DNA of 64,000 nt from Brachycybe producta (GCA_036925085.1 JAUPFP010000004.1:5284001-5348000), one strand, 5' to 3'. Positions 21,723 through 32,859 are shown, numbered from the stretch's first letter. The notes: generated from the letters alone by a model not told the origin. Made by a program: numbers and translations.

Positions 21723-22570
21723 AATAAATGTTTCATTTTACGTGAAAACATTCTTGGCTACACCTATAAGTTTTTTTTCGGACTAATGTAAAAACAATTC
21801 TGATGGGTTTGTGATAGCACTTCATTGTTTTCAACGGTGGTCTCTGTGAAACAAGTCGCGTCTATACCACTGCGTGGTGACACAAAGTGGCGACACAAGA
21901 GTGTCCCATGTGAAGTGGCACTTACAGTTCTGCTGCCACATCATCGTTTACGATCCTTTAAGAAGACATCGTTGATGATAGCAGTTTTCTGCACCTGTTA
22001 GAAAACATACAGTACTTATTAACGAAGGTGTCGGTTTAATTATAAAATTTTTTAAGCAAAAAAATATAAACGCAATTAACCATGCTTCAAACATTCGACA
22101 CATTCGAATTTGTTCAGATTTTAGGTATACTCTGGTATCAGTATCGGGCGTCATGAGGCTGTAATTTGCAATTTTGTACAAAAAATTGAAGTTCTCATTC
22201 TCAGCTTACGTGGCACAACTATAATATTAGCCAACACGTGATGGAAATGTTGGCAACTCTTTCTCATTGGAGTAGAATCGATGTCCTCGTCTAAGTACGG
22301 TACATCCACTGTTGTCACAACCAATGAAACGGCAGTACTGCTGTAGACATTTTTAAAATCATCCATAGGTCACATTATTTGGATGTCATTTTTATAATAG
22401 AATTTAAAATCCCAATTCAAAATGAAAAACACAAATGGCCCTTATCAGCTGTTCCATGATGTCATCATGCATTCAATTTTATATACATTATATTATATGA
22501 ATACAAATGTAGTTGACTTCAAAAAAAAACCAGGATATATTATTTAAATGAGTTGCGCCCACTAGCTTTC

Positions 22571-22597
22571 ATTTTATCCGAACTCAATAAAAAGGTT
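22571..22597 (+). promoter_or_regulatory. Core promoter of gene A1
   Basis: TATCC, a few bases, then CAATAAAAAGG, about 70 bp before the ATG. The same block occurs before A3 and A4, and in slightly different form (CAATATAAAGG) before all B genes, so it is probably a TATA-type core promoter. Confidence 0.6.
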
Positions 22598-22659
22598 CCA
22601 CATTTTATTAATCTAACTTTCAGAGAGTTTTGCAGATTTGTTAATTAAATAGTTTCGAA

Positions 22660-24458
22660 ATGAAAGTCAGTTCTCTTAGTGTTAGTAACATTTTACTGAC
22701 CATGCTAATAATTTTCATCAGCTTTACATTCCTGATAACTGTGGTGAATTGTTCTTATAATGAAAGTGAGTAAACTGTTATTCAAATGTTTTATCCAAAA
22801 TACGAACAATATAATTAAGGCATAAAATGTGTAAATTGCACAATCTTTAGAAATTTGCATAAAATTGGATTGTTTCATCTTTAAAAACAAATTTTTTTTT
22901 TCTCTTTCAAAATAAACGTTGTAAAAAGGGTTACTTAAACCAAATCGTTTGCTTTAGAGTCCGGTGTTTCCCAATTTTATTTAACTACGGAACCCTTTTT
23001 TAATCTTTAAAATATTACGGAACACCAACAGTACATTTACATAATACCGTATATAAGGAGTGAGAAAAATATCATCAAAAAGTATCTGTGGATAAAAAAA
23101 TAATAATTACGTAATCTTAATTAAAATGATAATTTTAGGTATCAGATTTACTTTTAATTAATTAATAATAAAGAAAATCGCATAAAATTACAACCCATTT
23201 TGTATCTCATTTAATTTTTGAGTTGTTTTCGAATGTCTCAAGATGAACATGCTGTGACTACTTAAATTAAAATATAAATTATTTAAAAAAAACTATTATA
23301 ATGAGGGGGGTGCTATTTTAATGAACTGCTGAACGGTCGGAGCATTCGGAACGGGTAGACACTAATAGTCGGAACAAGTGGGGGCCTTTATCAAATTAGT
23401 CCATTGTTCCGACCGTTCTGGTCGGAACAATAGACTAATTTAATGAAATAATTCTTTAACGACTGGGAGGCACAGCCCCCAGACCCCCTGCAACAAGCTT
23501 AATTTAACAAACCTATAACCTTCCAACTTCTTCTACTGATGTCCCGACTGGACTGTTCGTACTCTTGTTCTGACTATTAGTGTCCACCCGTTCCGAATGT
23601 TCCGACCGTTCCGCTGTTCATCAAAATTGCACCCCCTATTGTTATTATACATTTTTTACAGTGCCAAATTCAATATAATGTACTTTCACGGAACCCCATT
23701 TTGAAAACACTGCAGTTGAAACATTTAATAAATGTCACTAATGCCTTATGATAAACATTTTTTAATTGGAAAAAATGAACAATTTTCTTACATATTTTTC
23801 ATTTTGGAGGTATAATATTTAGTTACAGTACAAATGTAGTTGCTGTAGTTGCAAAAAATAGCTGCTTTTAAAAAAAAGCAACTATTTTTTTTTTCTCAAA
23901 AAAAAAGCACATTTTTGAATGTTTAACCTGCATACAAATTTTGGTCTTAATTATAAATAATAAAGAGTGATACATTTTAATTCCAGCTTCAGATTCAACT
24001 GAATTGGTGATCAGTGAAAGGGCGCAAAGAAGCCGTTGCGTAGAGAAACTCTATAAAAAGCAGTACTGCATCGACATCTGCAAACCAAAACAGAATTTCA
24101 AAATGGGACAAGTTGACCGAGAAGGCCACTGTCGCTGTTACGACGATCAATATGTGTTTTACTTTGCTAAGCAGAGTAAGGTTTGATTATATTGCAAATA
24201 TATTTATTTGTCACAAAAGAGAATTTATTATGCTGTTTTATCCATTTTATAGATTTAAAATGGAATGGGTTTCAAGAAGATCGTGAATGTCAGTCAAGAG
24301 GAGCACACGAAAAATGCAAAAAGAAGTGCCGAGCATACAAAGGGCGCTCAAAGAAAGAGAGCTGGACATACGGATACTGCTTTTCGAAGCTGGTTTGTCG
24401 CTGTTACAACATCACCAAAAAATTACTCTTTTTCTACAAAGAAATATGTAGGTTGTAA
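22660..24458 (+). CDS. Secreted two-domain cysteine-rich peptide, gene A1
   Basis: Exons 22660-22765, 23987-24175 and 24253-24458 give 166 residues; introns are GT-AG and both phase 1. Residues 1-30 form a clear signal peptide (NILLTMLIIFISFTFLITVV). A linker with LVISERA follows. Domain 1 Cys are at 53, 63, 67, 84 and 86. Domain 2 Cys are at 111, 120, 124, 141, 147, 149 and 164. Spacing in each domain matches the CxxxC...CxC signature of the cysteine-stabilised alpha-beta fold, except that domain 1 lacks the fourth Cys and domain 2 has an extra C-terminal one. Lys and Arg are abundant, above all in domain 2 (HEKCKKKC, KGRSKKES). This suggests a secreted antimicrobial or toxin-like peptide, but that is inference. 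Intron 1 carries a hAT-like element. Confidence 0.88.
22961..23713. mobile_element. hAT-like element in A1 intron 1
   Basis: The left end CGGTGTTTCCCAATTTTA and the right end AACACTG are inverted. ACGGAACCC on the left is matched by GGAACCCCATTTT on the right. The GTGTTTCCCA termini resemble hAT-Charlie ends. No clear target duplication was found. The right part is still present in the introns of A2 and A3. Confidence 0.6.
23305..23636. mobile_element. Foldback MITE inside the hAT of A1 intron 1
   Basis: Long inverted arms: GGGGGTGCTATTTTAATGAAC ends short of pairing with GTTCATCAAAATTGCACCCCC. CGGTCGGAGCATTCGGAAC near 23335 pairs with GTTCCGAATGTTCCGACCG near 23590. In A2 and A3 the same right end is kept, but the interior is replaced by minisatellite arrays. 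Confidence 0.8.
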
Positions 24459-24491
24459 ATATACCGTCATTCGGGGTTAATTTGTGATTAA

Positions 24492-24803
24492 GGCCGCTTA
24501 CCCACTGGTCGAAACAAATTGTGTGGAACAACTTGTTTCAGACAACAGCCTCGAACAAAGTGTTCGAAGCTGTGGGATATCATCATCAAACAACACAACT
24601 TCATGAAACAAAAACAAAATATCCTCTGGTTGCCAACATAGCGACGGACGATTGTGTATGAGCAGATTGGTTTGTTTCACAAACATCTCCATCGAACATT
24701 GTACGGCCGGACTTTGTGTTCGTCAAGACAGTTGTTCGATTTCCGAGGAGCTCATTTCTTGTTTCGAACTAAAGTTGGTTTTGTTTCGACAAGTGAGTAA
24801 GCG
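24492..24803. mobile_element. MITE downstream of A1
   Basis: The inverted ends are CGCTTACCCACTGGTCGAAA and its counterpart ending TTTCGACAAGTGAGTAAGCG. Orthologous copies follow A2 and A3, so it was present before the unit was duplicated. Confidence 0.8.
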
Positions 24804-25848
24804 ACCTCACGAGTTGACTTTGTCCCACATGCTAATACAATTTAAGCGACTCATTTGTATTAATTTACGACAAATTTTAGAATACAGTTTTAATTACTGT
24901 AAACGTTATCGTAAACTTATAACTAACGTTGTAACTTTATAAACAATATCAAAACAAATAAAATTAAGATTACCGAAAATAATACAGCAATATTTCGAGA
25001 GAAAAAAATTGTTTTTTGGTCTCAAGCCTACATTTTGTAATTATTTTTTTTAGCTCACTACACAATATTTTTTGCCTGAAAAAATTGTGGTGCACTTAGC
25101 GAAACTCACGCCACACTATAGTGTGAAACACAATACCCTTTTGGAAACATTATAGTGTAGTGCGTATGTGTAATAAAAAAGTTTTGTTAATTTTACTTTT
25201 TCCAATAAAGTTAAAACTTATGTGAAAATGTTAGATTACGGGAACAAATTCAACATAACATTCAAAATTTCGCTGAACACAAGCTTACATATCCTATTCT
25301 TTGTACCTCGTAACCTCGATCACTTACTAAACCGGTTGTTTCATCTACTGTGATGTTACAAAAAATAAAGTACATTTCAAAATTACCAAGAATGAACTAA
25401 CATACAGCGTGTCTCGTAAAATGTATGCACACTTTGATTGTTAATAAGTTAATAACTGCTATGTCGTTTTATTTTCTTAAATGTTTTTACAATAAAGATT
25501 AGATATAATTAGGCTATCTAAGAAAATACCCGCTGTTGATGCTGATCAAATCTAGACAGCTACGTTTGCACATATCAAACAAATATATCGATATATTCAG
25601 TGAACAATGCGACTCCATGGTTACTATGGTTATACAAATTACTGGTATACAATGATATTGATATGCGATTAGGTAAGTTATGATTATGAATAATAATTTA
25701 TGATTGACCCAATATTAAAGTATATTTAAAGTTTTTATTAAAAACGGAGTAAGTAACAGTTATTGTTTTGACATTTAAAAAAAAGCCTTGATTAACAGTA
25801 ATGGCAAAAGCCAAAAAGATTTAAAAAACGACTTAAAAATAAGTTCTT
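24804..25848. other. Shared downstream DNA of the A genes
   Basis: No gene. An AATAAA at 24958-24963 is the nearest candidate poly(A) signal for A1. The stretch with TTACCAAGAATGAAC (near 25385) is related to the region just upstream of the B genes, showing that A and B flanks share ancestry. Confidence 0.5.
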
Positions 25849-26161
25849 TTAATGAGCTGACGTTTCGACCTGGCATTGGTCATCTTCAGACCAACAATTA
25901 GGCCTACACTAATTTACCAGTCAAAAAATGTATTTTTAAGATATTGATAGTTTTTTTTTCTCAATGTGAATATGATGCTTGTATCTGAATCTTTTTGGTG
26001 AGTGTTATTTTATGAAGCGTCAAAATTTAAAGTTAATATTTTTTTAAATATTTATATAACTAGTAAATTACAATTATGGACTTTTGTTTTTTGCTTTTTA
26101 AATAGTGTAATTGTTGCTCTGAAGATAACCAATACCAGGTCGATTTGATTTATTAATGAAT
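25849..26161. mobile_element. Foldback element, unit 1 copy
   Basis: TTTCGACCTGGCATTGGTCATC on the left (25861 onward) is mirrored by AACCAATACCAGGTCGA on the right. Copies lie at 35481-35803, 45361-45700 and 53705-53960 at the equivalent place in each unit. Confidence 0.8.
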
Positions 26162-26658
26162 AAACCCAGTAGTAACTTAATAGGAGCCACTGTTGTTACT
26201 GCTGTTTAGAGTAGCTGCTGCTTAAAAGTAGCTGCTGCTTGAAACGTTTTGTGAAAACAACTATGAATTTCCTAGAATTAAACATTCTACAAGATTTGAA
26301 TAAAATATAGGCCGGCCATCCTTATTTAATGTCTGGTATAATAGGTGGGTTGTCAAATAGATGCCCGAAAGTCGAGCCTTTGGTATTCTTTTCGATTTAA
26401 AACAAAAAGTAACAAATGAAAGAAGAAATATTCAACCAAAATGTCAAAGGCTCAAATGTTGGCAGCCCATTTAAAACACGGCCACCAAACATAGATTTAT
26501 TGATATTATTGTTTAACACCTAGTATATCGTGGTACCCTCAAAATACTAGCCTGGGGGTGTCCAACTCCTCACTGTCTCTCCCTCCCCATCATATGAACT
26601 TGTTTTAGAAGGAAGGATATCAACCGGAGCGTGGTCGCTTGGATATTGTTCCCCTTGT

Positions 26659-27356
26659 CAGTGGCGGATCTAATGGGGGCAGGGGGCGAATGGCCCCCGC
26701 TCCTTTTATATTGCTCCATGGCGCCCTTCAGTTTTAAAATTTAAAATTTTCAAATTCCCAAATTTAAAAAAAAAATCGTTCTGTCCTGTTTCTTATACTA
26801 AAATTTGTTTGTAAATATATTATTTTTAATGTTACAATTATGATTGGTGACTAATTTTTAAACAATGTTGCCCTTCTAATGGCCGCACATTACAACACAG
26901 TTTTTTTTAACAGAACAAGACGTTTAAATAAAAGTTTTTTTTAAGTCTTGTGCCTTTAGCTATAGAAAGAGCAACAATACCAATACACCATAATGTGACT
27001 CCCTTTTAGTTCTCACCGAACTCACACAAAAGTTTAGATTGCCCTTTTATTTTATAGTGTTGAATCTGAGGCATGTATTATGTGATCAAGTATAGGCTCT
27101 ATAGGCAGGGAAAACCAATTTTATTTTTGTCAAAAGGCTATTTTTGCAGAAATGAAAAAGAGACGAAAGAAGTTTTAAAAGTGAATTAATGCATGCAGTG
27201 GTAAAAACTGGTAATGATTGTGGTATAGAGCAATGTAAATAATAAATCTGTAACATACATCCAGGTAATAATTGTCTTTTGTAAAAATTATTTTAAATTG
27301 GGCACCCCTCTTTTTGTAAATGGCCCCCCACACCCAATACCCTAGATACGCCACTG
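26659..27356. mobile_element. hAT-type element CAGTGGCG
   Basis: The ends are CAGTGGCGGATCTA and TAGATACGCCACTG. The flanks CCCCTTGT (26651-26658) and CCCCTCGT (27357-27364) form an 8-bp duplication with one mismatch. The empty site is present in the other X1 copies (TTGCCCCTCGTAGG near 36277 and 54366). Confidence 0.85.
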
Positions 27357-27480
27357 CCCCTCGTAGGTGTACACAAGTCCAAGCCTATAAAAGCACCACG
27401 TTTTCCTTTGTTACACATCCATTTATTTATTTCAAATTTGTTCATGTTTGTACTACGTAGATTCTCATCTGTATTACAAC

Positions 27481-28161
27481 TGTGAGCTTTTGATGTTGAC
27501 TATATTTTTACCAACTTGAAGATGATGTTTTCTATAGCTCGTTTTTTCTCTGCATCACGCGGTGCCCGCACGGAGAAGCTTCGAGCTACAGAAAGAGTCG
27601 GATGGAGATTGATTGCAATCATCCTCCTGCATGGGGTGAAATCTGTGCAGAAGGATGGTGACCATCTTTCTCTTGGTCGACACTGATATGCATCTTCCTC
27701 TGTTGTTTACCCAAATGAAGATGCTGTAGCTGCTCCAGGATCGTATGCCTCCTTGCCCTATGGTGTTTCTGGCCTCTGTAGAGAAGTGTTAGTTGCCAAA
27801 CATAAAGACAATGCAGTTTCTCATTGTAACGTTTTTATTCATCCTTGCTCAGAAACATCAAGAGTACAAGAATGAATATGTTTAACTAAAGGTACGTCCT
27901 CGTGCCCATGATGTGATACGGATAGATCTACATAGTACAACAAGTTTGAGCAAAATAAGGACGAAGAACAAAAAGGAACACGATCCTTTTATACTTTGGA
28001 CCTGTGTACACCTACGAGGTGTAACCAGGTCCAAGTGACCAAGGTCCTAAATGTATCAATCTGCCATCATAATATTAATTAGAAAAGAAGGGAGGGACAA
28101 GCAGGAGTTGTTTACCCCCAAGCTATGGTTTGGGTGGGATCGGGAGTGACTGGGTGTTACA
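27481..28161 (-). mobile_element. Solo LTR X2 in X1
   Basis: On the minus strand it runs from TGTAACACCCAG to AAAGCTCACA, with a TATAAAAGG box and AATAAA in the expected order. It splits X1 within ATTACAACAATGGG, leaving a 4-bp duplication (CAAC/AAAC). A plus-strand copy of the same family is at 48737-49421. X1 and X2 are related to each other. Confidence 0.8.
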
Positions 28162-28539
28162 AAACAATGGGCCCATGGACATTTCACCTTTAATGAAACA
28201 ATTCATTTTTGTATACTGTGTCTTCTTAATAATGATGAATAAAAGTGTTTTAACAAGAAAAGCGTTGTCCTTTCGTCTTAATTCCATCTCCTTGGAACAA
28301 TCGAAGGCACCATAGGACTAAAAGGTAAAGAACCCCACAGGGATGAGACGATTCAGATGCAGGTGGTGACCACCTGTCTGAAGAATCTCATCATCTTCAG
28401 GGAGCCATTGGTCATCTGCTGCCATCCTTCTACTTCTGGCTCTCCATCCTTCCTTATACGGTAGCCATACGATAGAGAAAGGAAGGCACGTGAATCTCGG
28501 GGAATAAAGGAAATCAGGCATCGTTGCGTGATTCTCACA

Positions 28540-29456
28540 ATTGCATAATCAACGTTTTTATATTATTATGCACTGTCTGTAACTTACGTGACTCATTTGT
28601 CTTGATTTACGACAGATTTTAAAATACGGTAGTATGTATTTATAATTAGAAATTAAATGATATCATTAACTTTTCAGTAACTTTGTAAATATAACCAATG
28701 CAACGACCAATGCAACGACAACAAAATTAAGATTGTCGCAAATAAATTGAAATAATATGGCAATATTTGGAAAATAATTTTCTTCTATTCACAAGCCTAC
28801 ATTTGCAATTATATTATAAACTGACAATCATGTTAATGTTCGATTACAATGCAGTGGTTTCCAAAGTTTTTTTTTGCTCACTGCACAATATTTGTTGCCT
28901 GGAGAAGGCCTGGCACACTTAGCAATACTCACGCTACACTAGTGTACCACAGAACACCCTTTGAGACACAATAGTTTAATGCATACGTGTAACAGGAAAG
29001 TTTTGTTAATTTCACTTTTTTCCAATGAAACTAAAAAAGTATTTGAAAATATTAAATTATGTTAAATTCAATACAACATTAAAAAATTCGTGGAACATCT
29101 AAGAAAACGGATGGCACACGTTTTGGTAATTACATTTACGAAAACCGACCTACATAGCCTAGCCACCTGAGGTAGCAATCCGTCTGTTTCATCGGCAGTG
29201 ATGTCACAAAAGATATAAATGCAAGCATTCTAAAATTACCAAGAATGAACGAAAATTAATGCAGATACGACATTGACAATAAGTTGCCATCAGCTGTTTC
29301 TTGTTCAATTTCGAGAAATGGAAACCGGATGCATTATTTCAATACGTCCACCCAGTCTCCTAAATTTTATCCAACCCAATATAAAGGTTTCTAATTTGCA
29401 ACAAATCAATCCCAATTTCTGAAGTTTCGGATCTTTGTTGGACAAACTGTTTCGAA
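28540..29456. other. Upstream region of gene B1
   Basis: It is shared with B2-B4. It includes a worn hAT-type end (GCAGTGGTTTCCAAAGTTT near 28852) and a conserved TGATGTCA, CRE-like, at 29199-29206. Confidence 0.5.
29364..29390 (+). promoter_or_regulatory. Core promoter of gene B1
   Basis: TATCCAACC followed by CAATATAAAGG, about 70-90 bp before the ATG. It is conserved in all B genes and related to the A-gene block. TGATGTCA lies about 165 bp further upstream. Confidence 0.65.
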
Positions 29457-30133
29457 ATGAAAACCATGTCTGTTAGCCGAGTTTCACTGCTACTTCTTCC
29501 CATAAGCTGCGCATTTCTGATGACCTACAATGCAAGTGAGTAAACAGCAAGCTTATCCATTTATGTGTTAATCTAATGGTTCATTCGAAATATGGACAAC
29601 GCTTTGAGTTTTATTAAAAATAATAAATATGAGACATCAATTTTGAACTTTAGCTTTAGATTTCAACGAAATGGTAATCAGTGAAAGAGCAAAAAAACAT
29701 CATTGTGGCGACAAACTCACTGAACAGAAATTCTGTGGCCAAATATGCACAAAAAATAAGCATTATAATAAGGGGCGAGTTGACGAATACGGAAACTGTC
29801 GCTGTTACAACAAGAAGTCTGTGTTTTACATTGCTAAGATTGGTAAGAATTGTCTGTATGTCTTTAGAAAAATTGCATTTGTTTGTCATCAAAGATAATA
29901 TTACATTATATTGCTTTGTGCATTTTACAGGAACAATTCCGGTATTCAAAGTAAATCTTATCTGCTTTGCAAAAAAAACAAACGATGAATGCAAAAAGAA
30001 GTGCCAAAAAGAGAAATTTCAATCAGGACCACAAACATACACGTATGGATTCTGCTATTCGACGCAGGCTTGTCGTTGTGTGTACATCAAGAACATGTTT
30101 AAATACTTTTACAAACATATCTGTAGGGTTTGA
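29457..30133 (+). CDS. Secreted two-domain cysteine-rich peptide, gene B1
   Basis: Exons 29457-29535, 29654-29842 and 29931-30133 give 156 residues; both introns are phase 1. The signal exon (MSVSRVSLLLLPISCAFLMT) is five residues shorter at its C-terminal end than in the other B genes, so the cleavage region differs. Domain 1 has the usual 5 Cys with spacing 9-3-16-1. Domain 2 has 7 Cys with spacing 8-3-16-5-1-14. The reading frame is whole. B-type features are ERAKKHHC, CRCYNKKSVFY and the strongly conserved KCQKEKFQSGP loop. Mature product: basic and secreted. A defensin-like role is inferred. Confidence 0.85.
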
Positions 30134-30143
30134 CACGTGACCA

Positions 30144-30650
30144 CTAGCATTAGCTAACTTGGAGTTGCATTTCTTCTTTTATTTCTTGATTGTTACTGAC
30201 AGACATTACGAAAGCACCATTTTGGTTCTGTTTCCCTATGAGATGTTCACTATAAAATCATAGGAAGTCACCTAAAGACAATATTAGCATTCGAAATGAA
30301 ATTAATTTGGCGTTTTTTGGCACGCTTGCGGCACACAAAACCTATTTAACATAACCCCACGAAAAAGAAAAAAAATTCGAAAATATACCGGGACGAATTC
30401 AATTCGCCATCAACAATACCAAAAAAAAAACATATGCCTTAAACCATTGCGCCACATCAGCATTCGTTTCTTGCAGTTGTTTAGAGAAGAAATGAAGTTT
30501 ACGACAATAATAATTATCACCTATGAATACGTGAACCTGGAATACTTTTTCTGTGTAAAACAATGGACGGTGTGGCTAACTTAAAATCTCTTAAATGTAA
30601 TGCACACTTGTGCAGAAAAAAATGCAACTCCAAGTTAGCTGATGCTAATT
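30144..30650. mobile_element. Mutator-like MITE just after the B1 stop codon
   Basis: The ends CTAGCATTAGCTAACTTGG and the inverse of GTTAGCTGATGCTAATT form terminal repeats of over 25 bp. They are flanked by a perfect 9-bp direct repeat ACGTGACCA (30135-30143, 30651-30659), typical of MULE-type elements. It therefore forms most of the B1 3' UTR. It includes a tRNA-like segment on the minus strand (30389-30460). The same insertion follows B2-B4 and is absent after B5. Confidence 0.85.
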
Positions 30651-30828
30651 ACGTGACCAGTATTTCAAACGTGAAAAAACTAACATCCGAAACAGTCGAA
30701 AGCAAACTTTCATTGGAAGTCACAATTATATTCTGACCCCCCCCAAAAAAAACAGCTAAAAACATTTTTCAAATAATCATATTTTAATGTACTTGTTTGT
30801 CAATGAACTATTTTTGGTAATAAAAAAA

Positions 30829-30834
30829 TATAAA
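30829..30834 (+). terminator. Polyadenylation signal of B1
   Basis: AATAAA in a block (GAACTATTTTTGG before it) conserved after all five B genes. The MITE pushed it about 700 bp from the stop. Confidence 0.6.
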
Positions 30835-31344
30835 ATATACAATTGTTCTTCGAATTTTTATGATAAAATGTTATAACATATAAAAGGGGGGGCATTAGAT
30901 TTGATGTTTTTTGGTGAAATAATTTTAAAACATGAGATTTTAATGGAGAATCTTTATTTAACAAATGCAGTTTAATATTCAAATACATTATACTGTATTA
31001 TATGAATATGAATGCTGTTAACTTGCACAATCTTTAGAAATTTGCATAATATTGGATTGTTTCATTTTTAAAAAACAATTTTGTTTTTAGGTTTAGTTAA
31101 ATTAAGTTTGTTGCCCCCCCAGCAACAGCCTTTATCAAATTAGTCGATTGTTACGACTATTCCTTGATTTGATCAACGGGAAGAAAGGACAGAACAATGG
31201 ACTCATTTAATGAAAGAATTCTTTAACGTCTGGGAGGCACAGCCCCCCAGACTCCCTGCAACAAGCTTAATTTAACAAACCTAACCTTCAAACTTCTTCT
31301 ACTGATGTCCTGACTGGACTGCTCGTACTGTTGTTCCAATTGTT

Positions 31345-31495
31345 CATCAGGGACTGGCTCACTACAGCTAACTGGGTCACTACAGCTACCAGGGTCACTA
31401 CAGCTACAAAAAAAATATATAGACCTTTTTTCATCAATAGGGTCACTACAGCTACCAAGGGTCACTACAGCTACCAAAAATATAGGCCTTTTTAT
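31345..31495. repeat. GGTCACTACAGCTACC minisatellite, left block
   Basis: Tandem copies of a 15-17 bp word (GGTCACTACAGCTACC) separated by short A-rich spacers. It occurs inverted on the other side of the array (31795-32045). Confidence 0.85.
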
Positions 31496-31504
31496 TTATC
31501 AATA

Positions 31505-31765
31505 CGTTTAGTTTAGATTACATTCGGTTCAGTTAGGCTTCATTATGTTCGATTAGGTTTCATTATGTTCGATTAGGTTTCATTATGTTCCATTAGGTTC
31601 GGTTAGGATCGGTAAGGTTCGGTTAGGTTTGGTTAGGATCGTTTAGGTTCGGTTAGGTTTGGTTAGGATCGGTTAGGTTCGGTTAGCATCGGTACGTTTT
31701 GGTTAGGATCATTAAGGTTCGGTTAGGTAAGGTTCGGTAAGGTTTTATTAGGTAAGGTTCGGTTA
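31505..31765. repeat. TTAGG-rich tandem array (GGTTAGGTTC-type units)
   Basis: About 10-bp units alternating GGTTAGGTTC, GGTTAGGATC and GGTTAGGTTT, each with a TTAGG core. It looks like interstitial telomere-like or simple minisatellite DNA. Confidence 0.85.
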
Positions 31766-31794
31766 TTTTAGAGAGAAAGGGTTATTTTTTTTAG

Positions 31795-32045
31795 CTGTAG
31801 TGAGGAGAAAGTGATAAAAAAGGTCTATATTTTGTCCCCCTATTTTTTGGTAGCTGTAGTGACCCTTTTGATGAACAAAAAGTCTATTAATTTTTTTGGT
31901 AGCTGTAGTGACCCAAGTAGCTGTTCTCCCCCTAGTAACGCTTGTGAGCCTTGGTAGCTGTAGTGACCCCCAACCGCTGTAGTGACCCAAGTAATTGTTC
32001 TCCCCATAGTAGCGCTTGTGAGCCTCGGTAGCTGTAGTAACCTCC
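31795..32045. repeat. GGTAGCTGTAGTGACC minisatellite, right block
   Basis: This is the reverse complement of the left block, so the two flanks of the TTAGG-rich array can pair. Confidence 0.85.
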
Positions 32046-32358
32046 AATCAAATAGCACCCCCTATTGTAATTATACATTTTTACAGTGTCAAATTTAATA
32101 ATTTGTTTTAATTTACTGGCTGAACCCTTACTTTCCCTTTCACGGAACCCCATTTGGGAAACACTGCAGTTTAAACATTTAATTAATGTCACTAATGCCT
32201 TATGATAAACATTTTTTAATTGCAAAAAATGAATGTATTGTTTTCTAAAAGCAACAATTTTTTTTTCAAAAAAAAAAGCACATTTTTAAATGTTTAACCT
32301 GCATACAAATTTTGGTCTTAATTATAAATAATAAAAGAGAAACAAATTTTAATTTCAG

Positions 32359-32826
32359 CTTCAGATTCAACTGAATTGGTGATCAGTGAAAGGGCGCAAA
32401 AAAGCCGTTGCATAGAGAAACTCTATAAAAAGCGGTACTGCATCAACATCTGCAAAATAAAACGGAATTTCAAAAAGGGACGAGTTGACCGAGAAGGCCA
32501 CTGTCGCTGTTACGACGATCAGTTTGTGATTTACTTTGCTAAGTAGAGTAAGGTTTGATTATATTGCAAATATATTTGTCACAAAAGAGAATTTATTATG
32601 CTGTTTTATCGATTTTATAGATTTAAAATATAAAGGGTTTCAAGAAGATCGTGAATGTCAGTCAAGAGGAGCACACGAAAAATGCAAAAAGAAGTGCCGA
32701 GCATACAAAGGGCGCTCAAAGAAAGAGAGCTGGACATACGGATACTGCTTTTCGAAGCTGGTTTGTCGCTGTTACAACATCACCAAAAAATTACTCTTTT
32801 TCTACAAAGAAATATGTAGGTTGTAA
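32359..32826 (+). pseudogene. Broken A-type peptide copy A2
   Basis: Regions matching A exon 2 (32359-32547) and exon 3 (32621-32826) are clear, with the Cys pattern and the KGRSKKES loop. No signal-peptide exon is recognised upstream. The copy is broken in at least two places and is treated as a fossil. It is very close in sequence to A1 and A3, so it broke recently. Confidence 0.85.
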
Positions 32827-32859
32827 ATATACCTCATTCGGGGTTAATTTGTGACTAAG

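Larger units (their letters stand above)
20560..22570. other. Intergenic DNA between locus D and gene A1
   Basis: It holds the nested TAGGGATGGGAC elements (21050-21722) and otherwise AT-rich sequence. A 71-codon minus-strand frame at 22366-22151 (with VVTTVDVPYLDEDIDS) has near-normal amino-acid composition but no recognised homology or clear splice context. Confidence 0.45.
26510..28539 (+). mobile_element. Solo LTR-like element X1, unit 1 copy, with two nested insertions
   Basis: It begins TGTTTAACACC and ends GATTCTCACA. It has a TATAAAAGC box and an AATAAAAG signal in LTR order. It is the same insertion as at 36134, 48104 and 54254, so it predates the unit duplication. A hAT (26659-27356) and a second LTR (27481-28161) were inserted later. 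It is a non-coding fossil of a Gypsy- or BEL-like retroelement; the family is uncertain. Confidence 0.65.
22480..30834 (+). repeat. Segmental A-B unit 1
   Basis: It contains gene A1, shared downstream DNA, an old solo LTR and gene B1. It is homologous over most of its length to units 2-4. Confidence 0.85.

Noticed and set aside
29681-30133. 150-codon single-exon frame over B1
   Set aside because: Reads exon 2 out of frame and through intron 2; the spliced model with phase-1 introns restores the conserved Cys pattern.
31505-31765. TTAGG array as a true chromosome end
   Set aside because: Flanked on both sides by single-copy unit DNA and lies inside a gene intron region, so it is internal.
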